Positions 34,930-48,900 are shown, numbered from the stretch's first letter. The stretch is 64,000 nucleotides of DNA from Vitis vinifera (GCF_030704535.1 NC_081810.1:5675501-5739500); one strand, 5' to 3'. Notes: a model not told the origin generated them from the sequence alone. Program-made: numbers and translations.

Positions 34930-37900
34930 GGCGTTAGAAGGAAACTCCTCTTTTCTTTACTTCCTTTCATTTTCCCCAATTTGTATTTTTTATTTTTTAT
35001 TTATTATGTTTGAAACTCAATATGAAGCATTATTTTACAAAATTTATTTTATTTTATTAAAAAAAAAAAAAGAAATAAAAATTACTCGTAGAACATGAAA
35101 ATAAAAAATAAAAAACTAAAAAATATTTTCTGAACAAAAAATAATCCAAATTTCTTATCTTTTATTGTAAGTTGTTGTGATGAGTTTCTAGTTTTTCATG
35201 TTTACGCTTTGATGAAGGATTTAATATGTAGTCAAATATTTTAAAATTCCATGCAAAAGCTACAATTTTTCATATTCTGTTATGAAGTGTCAGAGTAAAG
35301 AAAAATAAAAAAGAAAAGAAAAAGTGATAAAAGAACGATGGTATGTTAGTGTTTTTAATGGATTACAATTTATGTTGATGGGTTGTTATATCGTGTCAAA
35401 TGTTAAGTATTTTACTATATGATTAACTATATAATTAAATCCGGACCCAATAAATCATGTTAAAAACATAAATCTAAATATTATCTAATTATTAAATATA
35501 AGTAATATATTTAATCCATTTAATAATTAAATTCTCCTATTTAATCATGTCTCAAGCATATTTATAAATCAATTAACTTATTTCTTTAAAAATAAATTTG
35601 AAATAAGTTAAATACATGTTAAATAATTTTAAAATATAACTAGGTTAAAAATCGGATTATTAAATGAGTCGATTCAAGTAAAATTTATGTTATGTATGTT
35701 GACTAAAAATTATCTATTCATTAATGAGTTACGTAGGTTGACATAAATTTGACATAAACTTGTTTATACTCAATCCAAATTTGTGAAAAACGTGTTAAAT
35801 TCGTATCGTGTTGAGAAATCATATTAAAATTTGTCACCTCTAGTATTTGCCCTTTAAAATAATATTCAATATTAAAAAGAGGAAATAAATCATATTTATT
35901 AAATAATAACATACAATTATTCTTGTCCTTAAATTGAATTGAATGTTATGCATTCGTTTTTTTATTAATAAAAATTCATATATAGTCTTAATAGTTAATG
36001 CATAATATTGAATTTAAAGTCAATATTTTAATTTTAATTTTTTAAAATTTATAATTACATTAAAAATAGGTATATTTCATAAATAACTAAAATAATATTT
36101 TTTATAGCTTATTTTATCACAAATAATTTTTATTTTTATTTTATATGTGTTAAAATAAGAACATAAAAACTTAATTTAAATTATTTTTAAATGAATTATT
36201 TATATAATTGGAGTATGATAAGATAAGACAATACTCCAACCCACTTTAAGTTTAAAAGAAAATACCCCATTCATCCTTAACCTATTTATTTTAATCTCAA
36301 ATTTGTCTTATTAGAGCAGTATGTAGCATATACTAAAAAAAACCTCTCATTATCATCCCTAGTCATATTTTTCGTATAAATCATCAATTAACATCTATTT
36401 ATAAGTGTGATGTCTCATGTTGAATAAAGGAGAAAATATCAAGCTTAAATAAATCATAATCCTTCTTAAACCAAGTAAATACATTTTAAATTTGTAAAAA
36501 AGACGACTTTTATTTTAAGTCTTTTTGAAAAAAGACTCATTAATTTAAAAAAGAAGAAAATACTTCTAATTTATATGATTCATTAAAAAGATAGAAAAGA
36601 TTTATATTTTACTAGAATCTATGAGTTCTAATAAATTGTTCTTAAGAATATTTAATCAATTTACTATAAAAAAATGAAGCTAAAATTACCATTTTTTTTT
36701 CTTATGGTTTCACCTTAATTTTTCTTATTTCTTTTCTTCTAATGTTCTTATTATTCACTTTATATATATAAACATTATCTGTATTGTTTTTAATAACAAA
36801 ATAACTATTTGCAATAATTATTATGGCAAGTAATAAAAATAATGATAATCTTATACAATAATAATAATAAGACTCAAAATAGTATTGTCAATATAACTAT
36901 TAATAATACTTACTAATAATAAATAAATAAATAAATAAATAAATAGATTGAGTCCTTCAAACGAGAAATAATGATAAAAAGATGAAAAGCAAAAAATAAG
37001 AAAAAACAAAAACTTTGTGTCTTCTAAAGTTTCATGGCTTTTCACTAATTTTAAAATTTTAAATCCGTCAACCTATTTATGCCTATATATACATATGATT
37101 GTCATACCTACCTCACATCAATGTCACCAAACAGGGCTCTAAAAGAAACCCCTGATTTTGAAACATCTAATAATGAGGATGTTGGAGGTGTGACAAAGAA
37201 CACCCTGATTTTGAAACATCTAATAATGAGAATCTTTTTTTTTTTTTCAGATATTATAATTAAATTTCTGATGTGGCACTTTAAAGCTTGAAGTTTCACG
37301 ACATTAATTTATTCAAATGTGGTACCCAGTTGGACAATAACCATTTTTGTCCATCTCTAGGCCAAGCTGTTTCAAAATGTCTCAAATTCTTAATCATGTG
37401 TTATTTCTTTTATTAAAATATTAATTAAATTAAAATATTTATCACAATCTTCACTACAAATTAAATTCCATTAACTCAATCTTTGATCTTTTAATGATCT
37501 TGACATATGCCTTATCATACTTATAGTAATTTATACTTGTCTATTTAATTATGTATTTCATCTCTCTTGTTATCGTTAATTATATATCTTATTATTCGTT
37601 ATCCACTAGCTATTTCTTTGTTACAATTCCTAATTAACATGAATATGAAAAATAATTTAAGATATAATTAATTTAAAAAAATATAGAATCTTAATAATTA
37701 AAAGAATGATATTAAATCTATTTAATAATTTTTAAATGATGAACATCAATCATGATCTTAACTTAATTACCTATCTAGTAATTAAGATTCCCCACCAGTT
37801 GCTTGGTCTTTTGGAAAGAAAATTAGAGTTGCGAATGGACATCGAATTGTATTCTTGTAATTGTGGTCAAAGAGCTCATATGAGGTGTTGTGTCAATGCA

Positions 37901-38949
37901 ACTATTACAAACTTTAATGTAAATAATATCAGTTTAAGAAGATAAAGATAAAACAACCCGTACAAAGGTTTTGATAGTACTAAAGCAATATACCTAGATG
38001 AGAGAAAATTCTTCTATTATATAATAAAAAAATATTATAAAAGATAAAATTTTGATATAACTACTGTGTTTTTGAAACATATACTTGGTAATTGTTTTCG
38101 AGAATTATTTTTTGTTCTCTTAAAAAAAAAAAAAAAACAACTTTGACAACAAAAAACTGTTTTATGTTCTCAAAAGCAAAAAATATGGTGTTTTCAATTT
38201 TTAAGAATAGAAGATATGATGTTTTTTAAAAAAAATCTTTTACTTGTTTTCTATAATTTTTATTTGTTTTTTAAAGGTTATTTTAAAAAATAATTATAGA
38301 AACATGTAAAATATTTAAAAATAAAACATTAGACATAAAAATTATTTTTAAAATAAATTAAAAACATTTTAGGTTTTTAAAAAAACTTTTATTTTATAAA
38401 ATATTATAAAATAGTTTTTAAAAACTGTTTTAAAAAATAATTGTCAAAGAGATCAATAATGTTTTCATAGTCTTTATATTTACACCTTAAACCATGATCA
38501 ACTTATTTCACGGATCTTTCCTATTTTTACCCACATCTTTATCCACTTAAAATTCGATTTCACTTTTTTCTTATTTGGTAAGAAAATCTAATATTGTAAT
38601 AATGTATAACTTAAAAACTATTTTATATAATATTTTTTATTAGAAAAAAATTATACTAATTAGGAAGTAGAGATACTATGCACCGTTACCATGAGATATT
38701 CAAGAAATTGGAAAAGAAAATAAATCGCAAGTGAAATAAGTAATCGAAGGACATTTAAATAACTTCATGCACTGCAATTGATGGACGTCTAAAATCATCC
38801 ACAATTCTCCCCGCATTTAGGTAATTATTGAATAGTATTGGTTATACACAACCCACTTATTAATACTCTACACGACACGGGAGACATGAAACCGACAACC
38901 ATGATAATTATTTGTAGCCACCACCCTAAGTGCCACCAATTTCTTCCTC
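34930..38949. other. AT-rich intergenic region with MITE debris
   Basis: Four kilobases without a supported gene. A region at about 35,370-35,845 (ending ATTTGTCACCTCTAG) looks like a degenerate member of a common plant dispersed repeat. An AATA microsatellite lies at about 36,918-36,946. A 27-base phrase (CCTGATTTTGAAACATCTAA...) is duplicated at 37,150 and 37,205. A palindromic MITE-like block lies at about 38,094-38,450. Confidence 0.5.
38094..38450. repeat. MITE-like inverted repeat
   Basis: The left arm TTGGTAATTGTTTTCGAGAA and the right arm TTTTAAAAAATAATTGTCAA are approximate inverted repeats around an A/T-rich core. The arms resemble those of the block at 54,074-54,410. The target duplication is not clear. 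Confidence 0.45.
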
Positions 38950-40476
38950 TCAAGAAAGGTAGATACACTGTGCATAACCTGCAATTAATCCAAGTTGAAA
39001 ACCACAATTTCAGGTCATTGTGGGTACAAAACACACTAAAGTTTTCAATTTTGAGGTTGGAAAGAAGAGAGAAATACTCACTGGGGTTGATAGTGGTGAC
39101 TCTTCCGGTGTTCTTGAAATCGCAGCTCTCCATGGTGCGACCATGGGTTTGATAGTAACTGTTCATGGCGTAGCTTGCATGTGACCACACGCTGTAGGGG
39201 ATGGAGCAATCCCCTCCCTTTTGTATCGCTGTGCAATCCACACCGGTGGCGCATGCAAAGTCTAAATTCAACTGCAGCGAGGCAATGGGGACGCCGCGTT
39301 TAGGAACGCACCATGTTTTCTCCCCTTCAAGAGGCTGCATAGCAAATTGAATCCTCATGAAAATCCATTAATTTCTTAAGTAATGATACACAAGGCGAAC
39401 GGATTTTTACAACTGAAAATCACCTGGGCTGTCTCAAATTCCTGCACTTGCTGGCCTCCTCGTAAACAACCCGACTCGTAGACGGGACTGAAGTCGGGTT
39501 TCAACAGCCCAAAATTCTGCTCTGAAGGGCCCGGTTTCTGGTTCTCGTTGAACAAAGCGAAAATGTAGGTTTCCAAGGGTTTTCCAGGCATCAGTGGCGT
39601 CCCTTTGCCGGAGGTAATGTGCTTGATGAGGTTTGAGTTATAAAGTTTGGCTTCCTCCATCCCAATACCTCTGCCGGGGTCACCCACCGACGACCACCCG
39701 GTTTCGCCCACAACAAGGCTGACGTCGCCGAAACCCGCGCTCTTCATGGCGGAGTAAACAGAGTCGACCATAGCATCGAACATGTTAGTGTAGGTAAGCC
39801 CAGTTGCCTGGTCGTGTGCGCCCTCGTTTTCACCGAACAACAAGAAGTTCCTGAGATCCCCAGAGTATGCAAAGTAGGGGTAGGGGTTCACCATGAACGG
39901 AGAGTTGGTTTCCCGGTGAAATTGGAGCATCGGGATCAATAAGCTCTGTTCGAATTCCATCGCAAATTTACCAGAGCTGGGTGGGCTGGAGCTGGCCATT
40001 ATACTGAAAGGGTGAGGAGTTGTGACCTTAATGTCATTGATGCCAGCGGCTTGTAGAGCCGCGTGGATCGCCTTCATCGCCGGAACGAGGTTTACGATGA
40101 GGTCACTAATGCCGGACATGGTGATCTCGTTACCAACACAGATGTAGTTGATTTTGGTTTTTTGGTAGAATGGGACGATGTTGGTGGCGACCCAGTTAGT
40201 AGCCTCGTTGGGGTGAACGAGTTTGGGGATATCCAAATTGACGACGGTGACAGTCAAGCCAATGCCAGTGTTGGCGAACGCGTTGATGATATCGGGGTTG
40301 GTGTCGAAGATCTTCACTCTGTCAAAGATGGTTTTATCTTTGATAAAGGCCGCCACTTCAGATGGTGATGCCAGGTTGTCTGCGACAGTGCCGTAGTTGA
40401 CTCCAATTGAATACACGGCAGACAAGTTGTGGAAGAGAACGAGGAGGAGGAGAAGAGACGGTAGTTTTGCCGCCAT
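38950..40476 (-). CDS. Secreted glucan endo-1,3-beta-glucosidase, GH17 + X8/CBM43
   Basis: Three exons, 39,424-40,476, 39,082-39,334 and 38,950-38,978, with consistent phases, give 444 residues. The start MAAKLPSLLLLLVL opens a signal peptide cut near YS|IGVNYG (residue 23). An ATG further upstream (40,545) lies at the TATA box and is rejected. GH17 signatures are VNYGTVADNL, the proton-donor Glu117 in YICVGNEI and the nucleophile Glu258 in VVGETGWSS. Exon 2 encodes the X8/CBM43 domain (KTWCVPKRG, then DFACATGVDC, SYAMNSYYQTHGR, SCDFKNTG), which binds beta-1,3-glucan. The last exon ends YAQCIYLS with no GPI-anchor signal. The layout matches Ole e 9-type enzymes that hydrolyse callose and wall beta-1,3-glucans. 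A broken second copy lies 3.5 kb away at 43,990-44,930. Confidence 0.94.
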
Positions 40477-40530
40477 GGTTGCAAGAGGAGGGTTCTTAGA
40501 GCTACACACGTTAGGGCTATGTCGTGGCTC

Positions 40531-40538
40531 TATATATA
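40531..40538 (-). promoter_or_regulatory. TATA box of the glucanase gene
   Basis: TATATATA lies about 60 bases before the chosen ATG, a normal plant distance. It supports starting at 40,476 rather than at the ATG at 40,545, which would be at or upstream of the transcription start. Confidence 0.65.
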
Positions 40539-40559
40539 CACACATGCATGCAATAACTT

Positions 40560-41277
40560 GTAATTCTTTTTTGGTAAGAGAAGTAGATCCTCCATCTCTT
40601 TGTTGCGGTCCAATTCCTGGTTTCCATGAATTTCTATATAAGGGTTTCCACCATTAAATTCGGACGATAATAATTTCCTTTTTTGTTTTTGTCCTCTTGG
40701 TAACAAACTTAATTTATAATTTGATTTTATAAATTTGATGAACAACAGTCCAAAAAGAGACTCGGATTTCACCTTCCTATTATAGAATTTTCTAAAAATA
40801 TTCTATAAAAATTTGGAATTTTTGTAATAACTTAACTAATATTATGGTGCATATATTTGGAGACAAAGGGAGTATTAAAAAGGAATTTAAAGGAGAAATA
40901 TCAAAACATATTTTTGTCACTTAATTGATCATGTAATATAATTTCACGATAAGGAAAAGTTGGAGAGAAAATCATTAGAACTGCTTTGTTTGTATTTTTT
41001 TTTTTCTTTTTTCCTAATTAAATGCATATCAAGTTGTTTTAAGATTTAAGGTATTTTAGAATTTTTTATTTTTAATTTATTATGTGCCTCTTGTTAAATA
41101 AGATTATTATTATATTTGTTTAACTTTTATCTTTTTATTTCAAAATAAATTACATTGACTTTTAAAATTTTCTACTAATTCTTGAATTCAAAATAAATCT
41201 ACTTGTCCTTTAACAATTTAACAGAGAAACGAATTTGTCATAGATTAATAAAAATATCATCAAGAAAAATTGAATTA
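40560..41277. other. Promoter side of the glucanase gene and spacer
   Basis: AT-rich sequence with no supported gene or element. Confidence 0.55.
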
Positions 41278-41516
41278 GTCGGTTAAATTCTATATATATA
41301 TATATATATATTTTACCATTTTCCTTTTTGAATAGTAGATGTAAAATTTTTAAAGAATGTTTATGCAGAAAACAAATCAGCATAAGAATCAGTTTGGATA
41401 AGAAATAAGTTTTGAAATAAATTTATAAATTTTCAAGATTGAAAAAATACCCAACACACATACTATTTTTGTTTCATACTAATTCTATTTTCAAATAAAT
41501 TATTCTCTATAAATAA

Positions 41517-41547
<31 letters not shown>

Positions 41548-41734
41548 GAACTAAAAAATAAAATTTGAATAAAAAATGAATTAATTATTATCTTTTTCTG
41601 AAATTTAGATACTTACATTATAAAGTAACTGAAACAAAATTAATATATTCGTTCAAATAAAATTTATATTATTAGAATTCTAAAATATAAATCATATTCA
41701 TCTAAATATCCATTAAAATAATAGTCGGTTAAAT

Positions 41735-41775
<41 letters not shown>

Positions 41776-42938
41776 TGAAATAGATACCCAACACACATAC
41801 TTACTATTTTTGTTTCATACTAATTCTATTTTCAAATAAATTATTCTCTCTCTCTCTATATATATATAAAGAACTAAAAAATATAATTTGAAGAAACATG
41901 AATTAATTATTATCTTTTTTCTGAAATTTAGATCCTGATATTATAAAGTAACCGAAAACAAAATTAATATATTCATTCAAATAAAATTTATCTTATCAGA
42001 ATTCTAAAATATAAATCATATTCATCTAAATATCCATTAAAATAATAGTTGGTTAAATTATATATATATATATATATATATTACCTTTTTCCTTTTTGTA
42101 TAATAGATGTGAAATTTTTAAAGAATGTTTATGCAGAAAACAAATCAGCATAAGAATTAGTTTGGATAAGAAATAAGTTTTGAAATAAATTTATAAATTT
42201 CAAGATTGAAATAGATACCCAACACACATAATTACTATTTTTGTTTCATACAAATTCTATTTTCATATAAATTATTCTCTATAAATATATATATATATAT
42301 ATATAAAGAAAAAAATAACACTTAAAAATAAAATTTGAATAAAAAAATGAATTAATTAATATCTTTTTTCTGAAATTTAGATACTTACATTATAAAGTAA
42401 CTGAAACAAAATTAATATATTCATTCAAATAAAATTTATCTTATTAGAATTATAAAATATAAATCATATTTATCTAAATATCCATTAAAATAATAGTCTG
42501 TTAAATTATATATATCTATATATATATATTACCTTTTTCCTTTTTGAATAATAGATGTAAAATTTTTAAAGAATGTTTATGCAGAAAACAAATCAGCATA
42601 AGAATTAGTTTGGATAAGAAATAAGTTTTGAAATAAATTTATAAATTTCAAGATTGAAATAGATACCCAACACACATAATTACTATTTTTGTTTCCTACA
42701 AATTCTATTTTCATATAAATTATTCTCTATAAATATATATATATAAAGAAAAAAATAACACTTAAAAATAAAATTTGAATAAAAAATGAATTAATTATTA
42801 TCTTTTTCTGAAATTTAGATACTTACATTATAAAGTAACTGAAACAAAATTAATATATTCATTCAAATAAAATTTATCTTATTAGAATTCTAAAATATAA
42901 ATCATATTCATCTAAATATTCATTAAAATAATAGTCGG
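41278..42938 (+). repeat. Four-copy tandem array, ~440-bp unit
   Basis: Each unit begins TCGGTTAAATT and continues (TA)n, then CCTTTTTGAATAGTAGATGT, AAGAATGTTTATGCAGAAAA, CAAGATTGAAATAGATACCC, AACACACATA, a second (TA)n, CTGAAATTTAGATACTTACA and TAAATATCCATTAAAATAAT. Copies start at about 41,279, 41,724, 42,048 and 42,497. Copy 2 is shorter, having lost the CAGAAAACAAATCAGC section, and contains (CT)n. The fourth ends at about 42,938. It sits between the glucanase gene and its broken duplicate. Confidence 0.92.
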
Positions 42939-43989
42939 TAGATGACAATCTACTCATTAGATATGATGTAAGGATATTGTCATTAATAAAAATTTGGTAA
43001 TTTACTCGGTTCTAGATGAAAATTTAGAAGAAGGTGTAATATATTCTCGGGGTTAAAGTCCTTTAGGACTGTAAGAATATGAAAATTGTATCATATCACC
43101 TACATTGATAAACATTTGGTCAAGTACATAATATAAAACTCCAATAAGAGTTTGTTACCATTTAGGTTTAAGGTTGTCTTTCTCAAGAGCAATGTCTTTA
43201 GACATATGTGGAGAGAGATTGCATTAAGGTGATATCCTATGCCTCTACAATGGATAGTTTTAAGTATGTGATGCTACATATTGGACTAAATATTTGTTTT
43301 GTTATAGGAATAATGAGTGGATATTAGTCCATTTCCTCATTAGAGCTTTTGGTGGATGTCAAGCATATACTCAAGTATCTTTAGAGAACAAGAGATTATA
43401 TGCTTGTGAATCTTTATGATGAGTTAGTACTTCTTTCGTAGTTGGAATTGGACTTCAAAACAAACAAATTTTAATTTTTTAAGGTACAAATGAATGAAAA
43501 GGTACTCAATTAAGGACATGATATTCTAAAACTTTTTATTTAATCTTTGAAATTTTTTATTTAATTTATAACTAATTAATCAGTTTTTAAATTTCAAATT
43601 ATTCTTAAAAAATAAGAACATTTATTAAAGAATTCAAAACATTATTTATGTCTATTAATTTTTATAGTCATTACATATATTTTTGGGTTTCAAATTATTT
43701 TTAAAAATTGTTTCTCAAGAACAATAATAAACAATGGTATAAATTTTAAGATGAATATATTTTTAAATCACACACTAAAATAGATTTTTTGAAAACTATA
43801 CATATTGTGAGAGTTTTTTTAAAATGAAAATAAATATTTTAACATTAAAATAAAAACAAATAATTACAACCTTACATTCCTAAATACATACGTAAGAATT
43901 AAAATTACCAGGTTGTTTCCTAAATGAGGAATGAGAATGGAAATATAAAAGTTTCCATTCCCATTTCTCATTCCAGCGCACGAAACACA
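42939..43989. other. Spacer between the tandem array and the glucanase pseudogene
   Basis: About 1 kb with no gene. The part at 42,960-43,440 has a less AT-rich composition and may be old retroelement sequence, but I could not assign it. Confidence 0.4.
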
Positions 43990-44930
43990 CCTTGAAGGAC
44001 ATTCAAATAACTGGATGCCAACATCTAACAATGTACACAGTTCTTCGAAAATTTAAATGAAAATTGACTCCCATAGGTTATAAACAACCTACTTATTAAT
44101 ATTCTATGTACGGGAGACATGAAATCAATAATAATTATTCATAATCGCCACCCGCTGACCCACCACCTTCTTCTTCTCCACTAATGTAAGAACAAAGTCC
44201 ATAACCTGCATTAATCCACACTACACGTCACAATTTCAAGTCATCATGGATATAAAACACACAATGGTTTTTCAATTTTGAGGTTAGAAATAAGATAGAA
44301 ATACTCACTCGGGTCCTTATGAGTGACTATTATGGTGTTCTTGAAATCGCAGCTCTCTTTGGTGCGACCATGGCTTTGATAGTAAGCGTTCATGGTGAAG
44401 GCCGCATGTGAACTCACGGTGTTAGGCTCGAAGCATGCCCCACCTTCTTATATACTTGAGCAATCCACTCCGGTGGCGCATGCAAAGTCTAAATTCAACT
44501 GCAGCGAGGCTTCGGGGGCTTCTTTTTTAGGAATGCACCACGTTTTCTATCCTTCAAGAGGCTGCATAGGAAATTGAATCCTCATGAAACTACCATTCAT
44601 TTCTTAAGTAATGACACACAAGGCGAACATATTTTTACAACTAAAAATCACCTGGGCTATCTCAAATTCCTGCTCTTGCTGGCCTCCTTGTAAACAACTC
44701 AACTCGTAGATGGGACAAAAGTCGGGTTTCAACAGCCCAAAATTCTGCTATGAAGGGCCTGATTTCTAGTTCTCGTTAAACAAAGTGAAAATGTAGGTTT
44801 CCAATAGGCATCAATGGCGTCCCTTTGCCGGAGGCAATGTGCTTGATGAGGTTTGCGTTATAAAGTTTGGTTTCCTCCATCCCAATACCTCTGCTAAAGT
44901 CACCCATTGACGTCCACCTTGGCTCCTAGT
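43990..44930 (-). pseudogene. Broken duplicate of the GH17-CBM43 glucanase gene
   Basis: Similarity to the intact gene begins downstream of its coding end (the phrase GAAGGACATTCAAATAACTG). It covers the last exon, the X8 exon (about 44,310-44,570) and the 3' part of exon 1 (about 44,652-44,925). The first two thirds of the gene, with signal peptide and catalytic residues, are missing. In the X8 exon a TAA replaces the residues after VDC at about 44,450. In the exon 1 part the codon for the Gln of ENQKPG is TAG, and a short deletion near 44,805 shifts the frame. It is therefore a dead 5'-truncated copy. Similarity stops close to where the gypsy remnant starts, so the retroelement or a linked rearrangement probably removed the rest. 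Confidence 0.9.
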
Positions 44931-45848
44931 GATATGCACAGTGTAGATTCATCCTAAACTGTGGCAGAATAGGCTAAAGCAATGGCCTAGAAGCAAGAAG
45001 CGTCAATAATCCAACATTTGTGAGCTTCCGAAAAACCTTGCTCAATGGCATGTCCAACTGTGAAAACTGTCTTGGTGTCCTCAAAACAAAATGAACAGAT
45101 GCCTGCGGAACTCTAAGTCTAAGGTATAAAGTTGGAGGTCTCTCTATGACCTGTGCTGCATAGCATGGCTATACTAGAGCATGATATGAGACTAGAGACC
45201 TCTCTATGCCCGGTACTACATAACACAATTGTACTAGTGTGGGAGACGAGTAAGTCTGATCATATGGCCGAGAATGTGCCCGTGGCCTATACTGGTGAGG
45301 TGAATTAGAAGGGTAAGCCCTAGCAAGTTGTGAAATTGACTGATGACGTCCAAAAGGCCTCTGACTAGTAGAAGTAATAGTGCTCACATCTGACCTTTGT
45401 CCTTAAATTGGTTTCTTTCCTTTAGCATCAACAAGGGAAGAATCAGACTATAATCCTCTCGAAATGTTATCCTCCACGTCATACAACACTGAAACCAAAG
45501 ATCTAAATTCTATAAAAGGTACTCTGACCACATGTCTAGCAATCTTGGGTTGCAGACTCCTCAAAATCATTTGTATCTTATCTCTCTCCAATGATCTATC
45601 AACAATTTCTGTTATCTTTCCCCTCCAATGGGAGATGAAGGAAGAAACAGACTCATCTGATATCTGTCTCAAAGCCTCTAGTTCTTTCCTCGACACATTT
45701 ACAACAGTGTTAAATGAAAATTGTCACAAAAACTCCTAAGCTAGGTCATCCCATGTCTTACGTCGCGAGGACTCCAAAAATGTGAACCAACATTAGGTTA
45801 TGCTACTCATAGATAAAGGGAACATGGTGATCATCTGTGACTCATCTA

Positions 45849-45954
45849 TGTTAATGTTACCATATACAATTTAGGAATCATATTGGTTGTACATATAGGA
45901 ATGTTAATGTTACCATGTATAATTTAGGAATCATATTGGTTGTACATATAGGAA
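45849..45954 (+). repeat. 53-bp tandem duplication at the start of the copia LTR
   Basis: The first 53 bases of the LTR (TGTTAATGTTACC to CATATAGGAA) are repeated once at 45,902. The right LTR has the same arrangement (50,406 and 50,459), so the duplication predates insertion and belongs to the family. Confidence 0.85.
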
Positions 45955-48900
45955 AAGATTGACAGATTGGCTTACCATGTATTTGTTGATGTTACCATAT
46001 ACAATTTAGGAATTAGTTAGACTCCGTGTATAGGATATATATTTGTATATAGATGGATGCAGTAAAAATATATATAAAAAAAAAAGAATCAGAGTTCTTG
46101 GTTTCTTTGGAGTTTTTTTTAGTATTTTGACATGATATCAGAGCAAGGTTTCGGCACCTTCTGAGTGGAGTTCGTGATCTTCTACCAATCAAATGCTTGG
46201 CATCGAAAATAGTGTTGATCGGGTTCATCACGACCTGGTTCTTGGTCATTTCTATTCCAATTTTCTGGTGGGCTATTTCCTTTGTCTCTCGGTTGCATCA
46301 TGTCATCAGATAAGTTGGAATAGTTTCCTATTAGATTTACTGGAAAAAATTATTGTGCTTGGGAGTTTCAATTTAAATTATTTGTCAAAGGAAAAGAATT
46401 ATGGGGTCATATTGGTGGGAGTAATCCTGCACCTCGTGATGTTGAGGCTTTGTCTAAGTGGGAAATTAAGGATGCTCGGGTTATGACTTGGATCCTTAGA
46501 TCGGTTGAACCTCACCTTGTTCTCAATCTGAGGTCTTATAAAACTGCTGCTATGTGGAATTATCTCCACATGGTTTACAATTAAGACAACTCTGCTAGGC
46601 GTTTTCAATTGGAGTATGAGATGGCTAATTTCACACAAGGAAGTCTCTCAATTGAGGAATATTTTTTTGGTTTTCAAACTATTTGGATTGATTATTCCGA
46701 CATTGTTTATGCTAATGTTCCCACTATAGCTATCTCTGTTGTCCAAGCAGTGCATGTAACCATCAAGCGAGATCAATTCTTGATGAAGCTACGACCCGAC
46801 TTAGAAATTACACGGTCTAATCTAATGAATCGTCATCCTATACCATCTCTGGATGCTTGCTTGAGCGAACTTCTGCGTGAGGAGCAGCGTATCGTAACTC
46901 AAGCTACTATGGAACATTGGGCTAATGTTAGTGCACCTATTTTTGTGGCTTATGCAGCATAAGGGCGGAATAAGGGTCGAGACATGCGTGTTGTCCAGTG
47001 CTTTAGTTGTAAAGATTTTGGTCACATTGCTCAGGATTGTCCCAAAAAGTTCTATAACTACTGCAAGAAACAAGGTCATATCATCTCTGCTTGTCCCATT
47101 TGGCCTAAAAGGAAGTAGGGTAGTGCTTATCATGCCTCCACCGGTGCCTCTAGGTCTATTGCATTGCCTGTTGCCTCGTTGGTTGTTCATATTCCCGCTC
47201 CTACAGTCTTAGCAAACCCAAACACACTCACTCTTGAAATAGTACAACAAATGATCATTTCTGCTTTTTCTATTTTTGGGTTCTTAGGTAATCATACGGT
47301 TTCTTCTAAGCCATGGTATTTTGACTCTAAAGCTTCTAACGATATGAAGAATACTGTTTTTTTCTCTTTCCAATGTCATAAATTATGATGGAAATCTAAA
47401 AATTAACACTACTGATGACAATTATCTGCCTATCGGTGTTGTTGGTGATCTTTCATCTTCCTTAACTAATGTTTTTACATCTCTTGACCTCTCCACAAAT
47501 CTTATTTTTGTTGGTCAATTGGTTGATAATAATTATAATATCAATTTCTCCCGTTCTGGTTGTGTTGTGCAGGATCAAGTGTTCGGGAAGATGATCGTGA
47601 AGGGGCCTAAAATGGGATGACTCTTTCCTCTTCATGTTTCTCCTTCCACTATGATTCCTAGTTTTCTTTTACTTTCCTTTCCATGTAATGTTGTTGGTTC
47701 TGGACATAAGATGTGGCATAGACGTCTTGGCCATCCAAACTCTGATGTACTTCATCCTTTGTTTAATTCTGGATTATTGGGAAATAAAACATGTTCTTTT
47801 CTTGATCTTTCTTTCGATTGTACGTCATGCAAACTTGGCAAAAGTAAAGTTCTACCTCATTCCGCATCTCGTGCCTCACAATGTTTTGATATTATACATA
47901 GTGATGTTTGGAGGATTGCACCTATTGTTTCTCATGCACATTACAAGTCCTTTGTTCATTTCATTGATGATTTTAGTTGTTTTACTTGGGTTTACTTCCT
48001 TCAGGCTAAGGCTAAAGTTTTTTCAATCTTTAAGCGCTTTCTTGCACTTATTGAGACTCAATTTTCTACCAACATCAAGGTTTTGCGCTTTGATTCTGAC
48101 GGAGAATACATGTCTAATGAGTTTCAGGACTTTCTTCAAAGCAAATGGATCATCTCTCAACGTTCTTGTCCTTCGACACCACAACAAAACGATGTTGCTG
48201 AGAGGAAAAATTGCCAACTTCTTGATGTGGTAAGAACTTTTTTACTTGACTCATCGGTTCTTCCTCATTTTTGGTGTGAAACACTTTCTACTGCAATTCA
48301 TTTGATCAATCGTTTACTCTCTCCTATGTTAAATCATGTTTCTCATTTCTCTAAGTTGTTTGGTCATTCTCCTTTATATTCTAATCTTCGTACATTTGGT
48401 TGTGTTTGTTTTGTGCATCTACCTACTCATGAACGACATAAACTAACTATTTAGTCTGTTAAGTGTGTTTTTCTTAGTTATGCTATCCTTCACAAGGGTT
48501 ATGTTTATTATGATCCCCATGCTCGTCGTATATGAGTTTCTTGGAATTTGATTTTCTTTGAAAATCAATATTTCTTTTCATCTCATGTTGAGTTGTCATC
48601 TACATCTGTATCTCTTCTGCCTAGTTTTTCTGATTCCCAAATAATTGTGGAAAGGTTCAAACCTGATTTTGTGTATGAAAGACGTTGTTGACATGAGTTT
48701 GGTTCCACTTCCTCTGTGCCCCCTTCCGATCTTGACCCGACGCTCAATCCTGCTCCTGCTTCCACCACTCTTCGTCGGTCTACTCGTCTTTCTTGACCCC
48801 CTGATTGGTATGGATTCTTCTCTCCTATCTTTCTTGTTGCTACTTTGTCCATTATTTCTATTCTCTATTGCTATCAACAGGCCATGGAACATGAGTGTTG

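Noticed and set aside
40477-40545. Upstream in-frame ATG for the glucanase
   Set aside because: It would place the start at the TATA box and put a non-signal extension ahead of a clear signal peptide.
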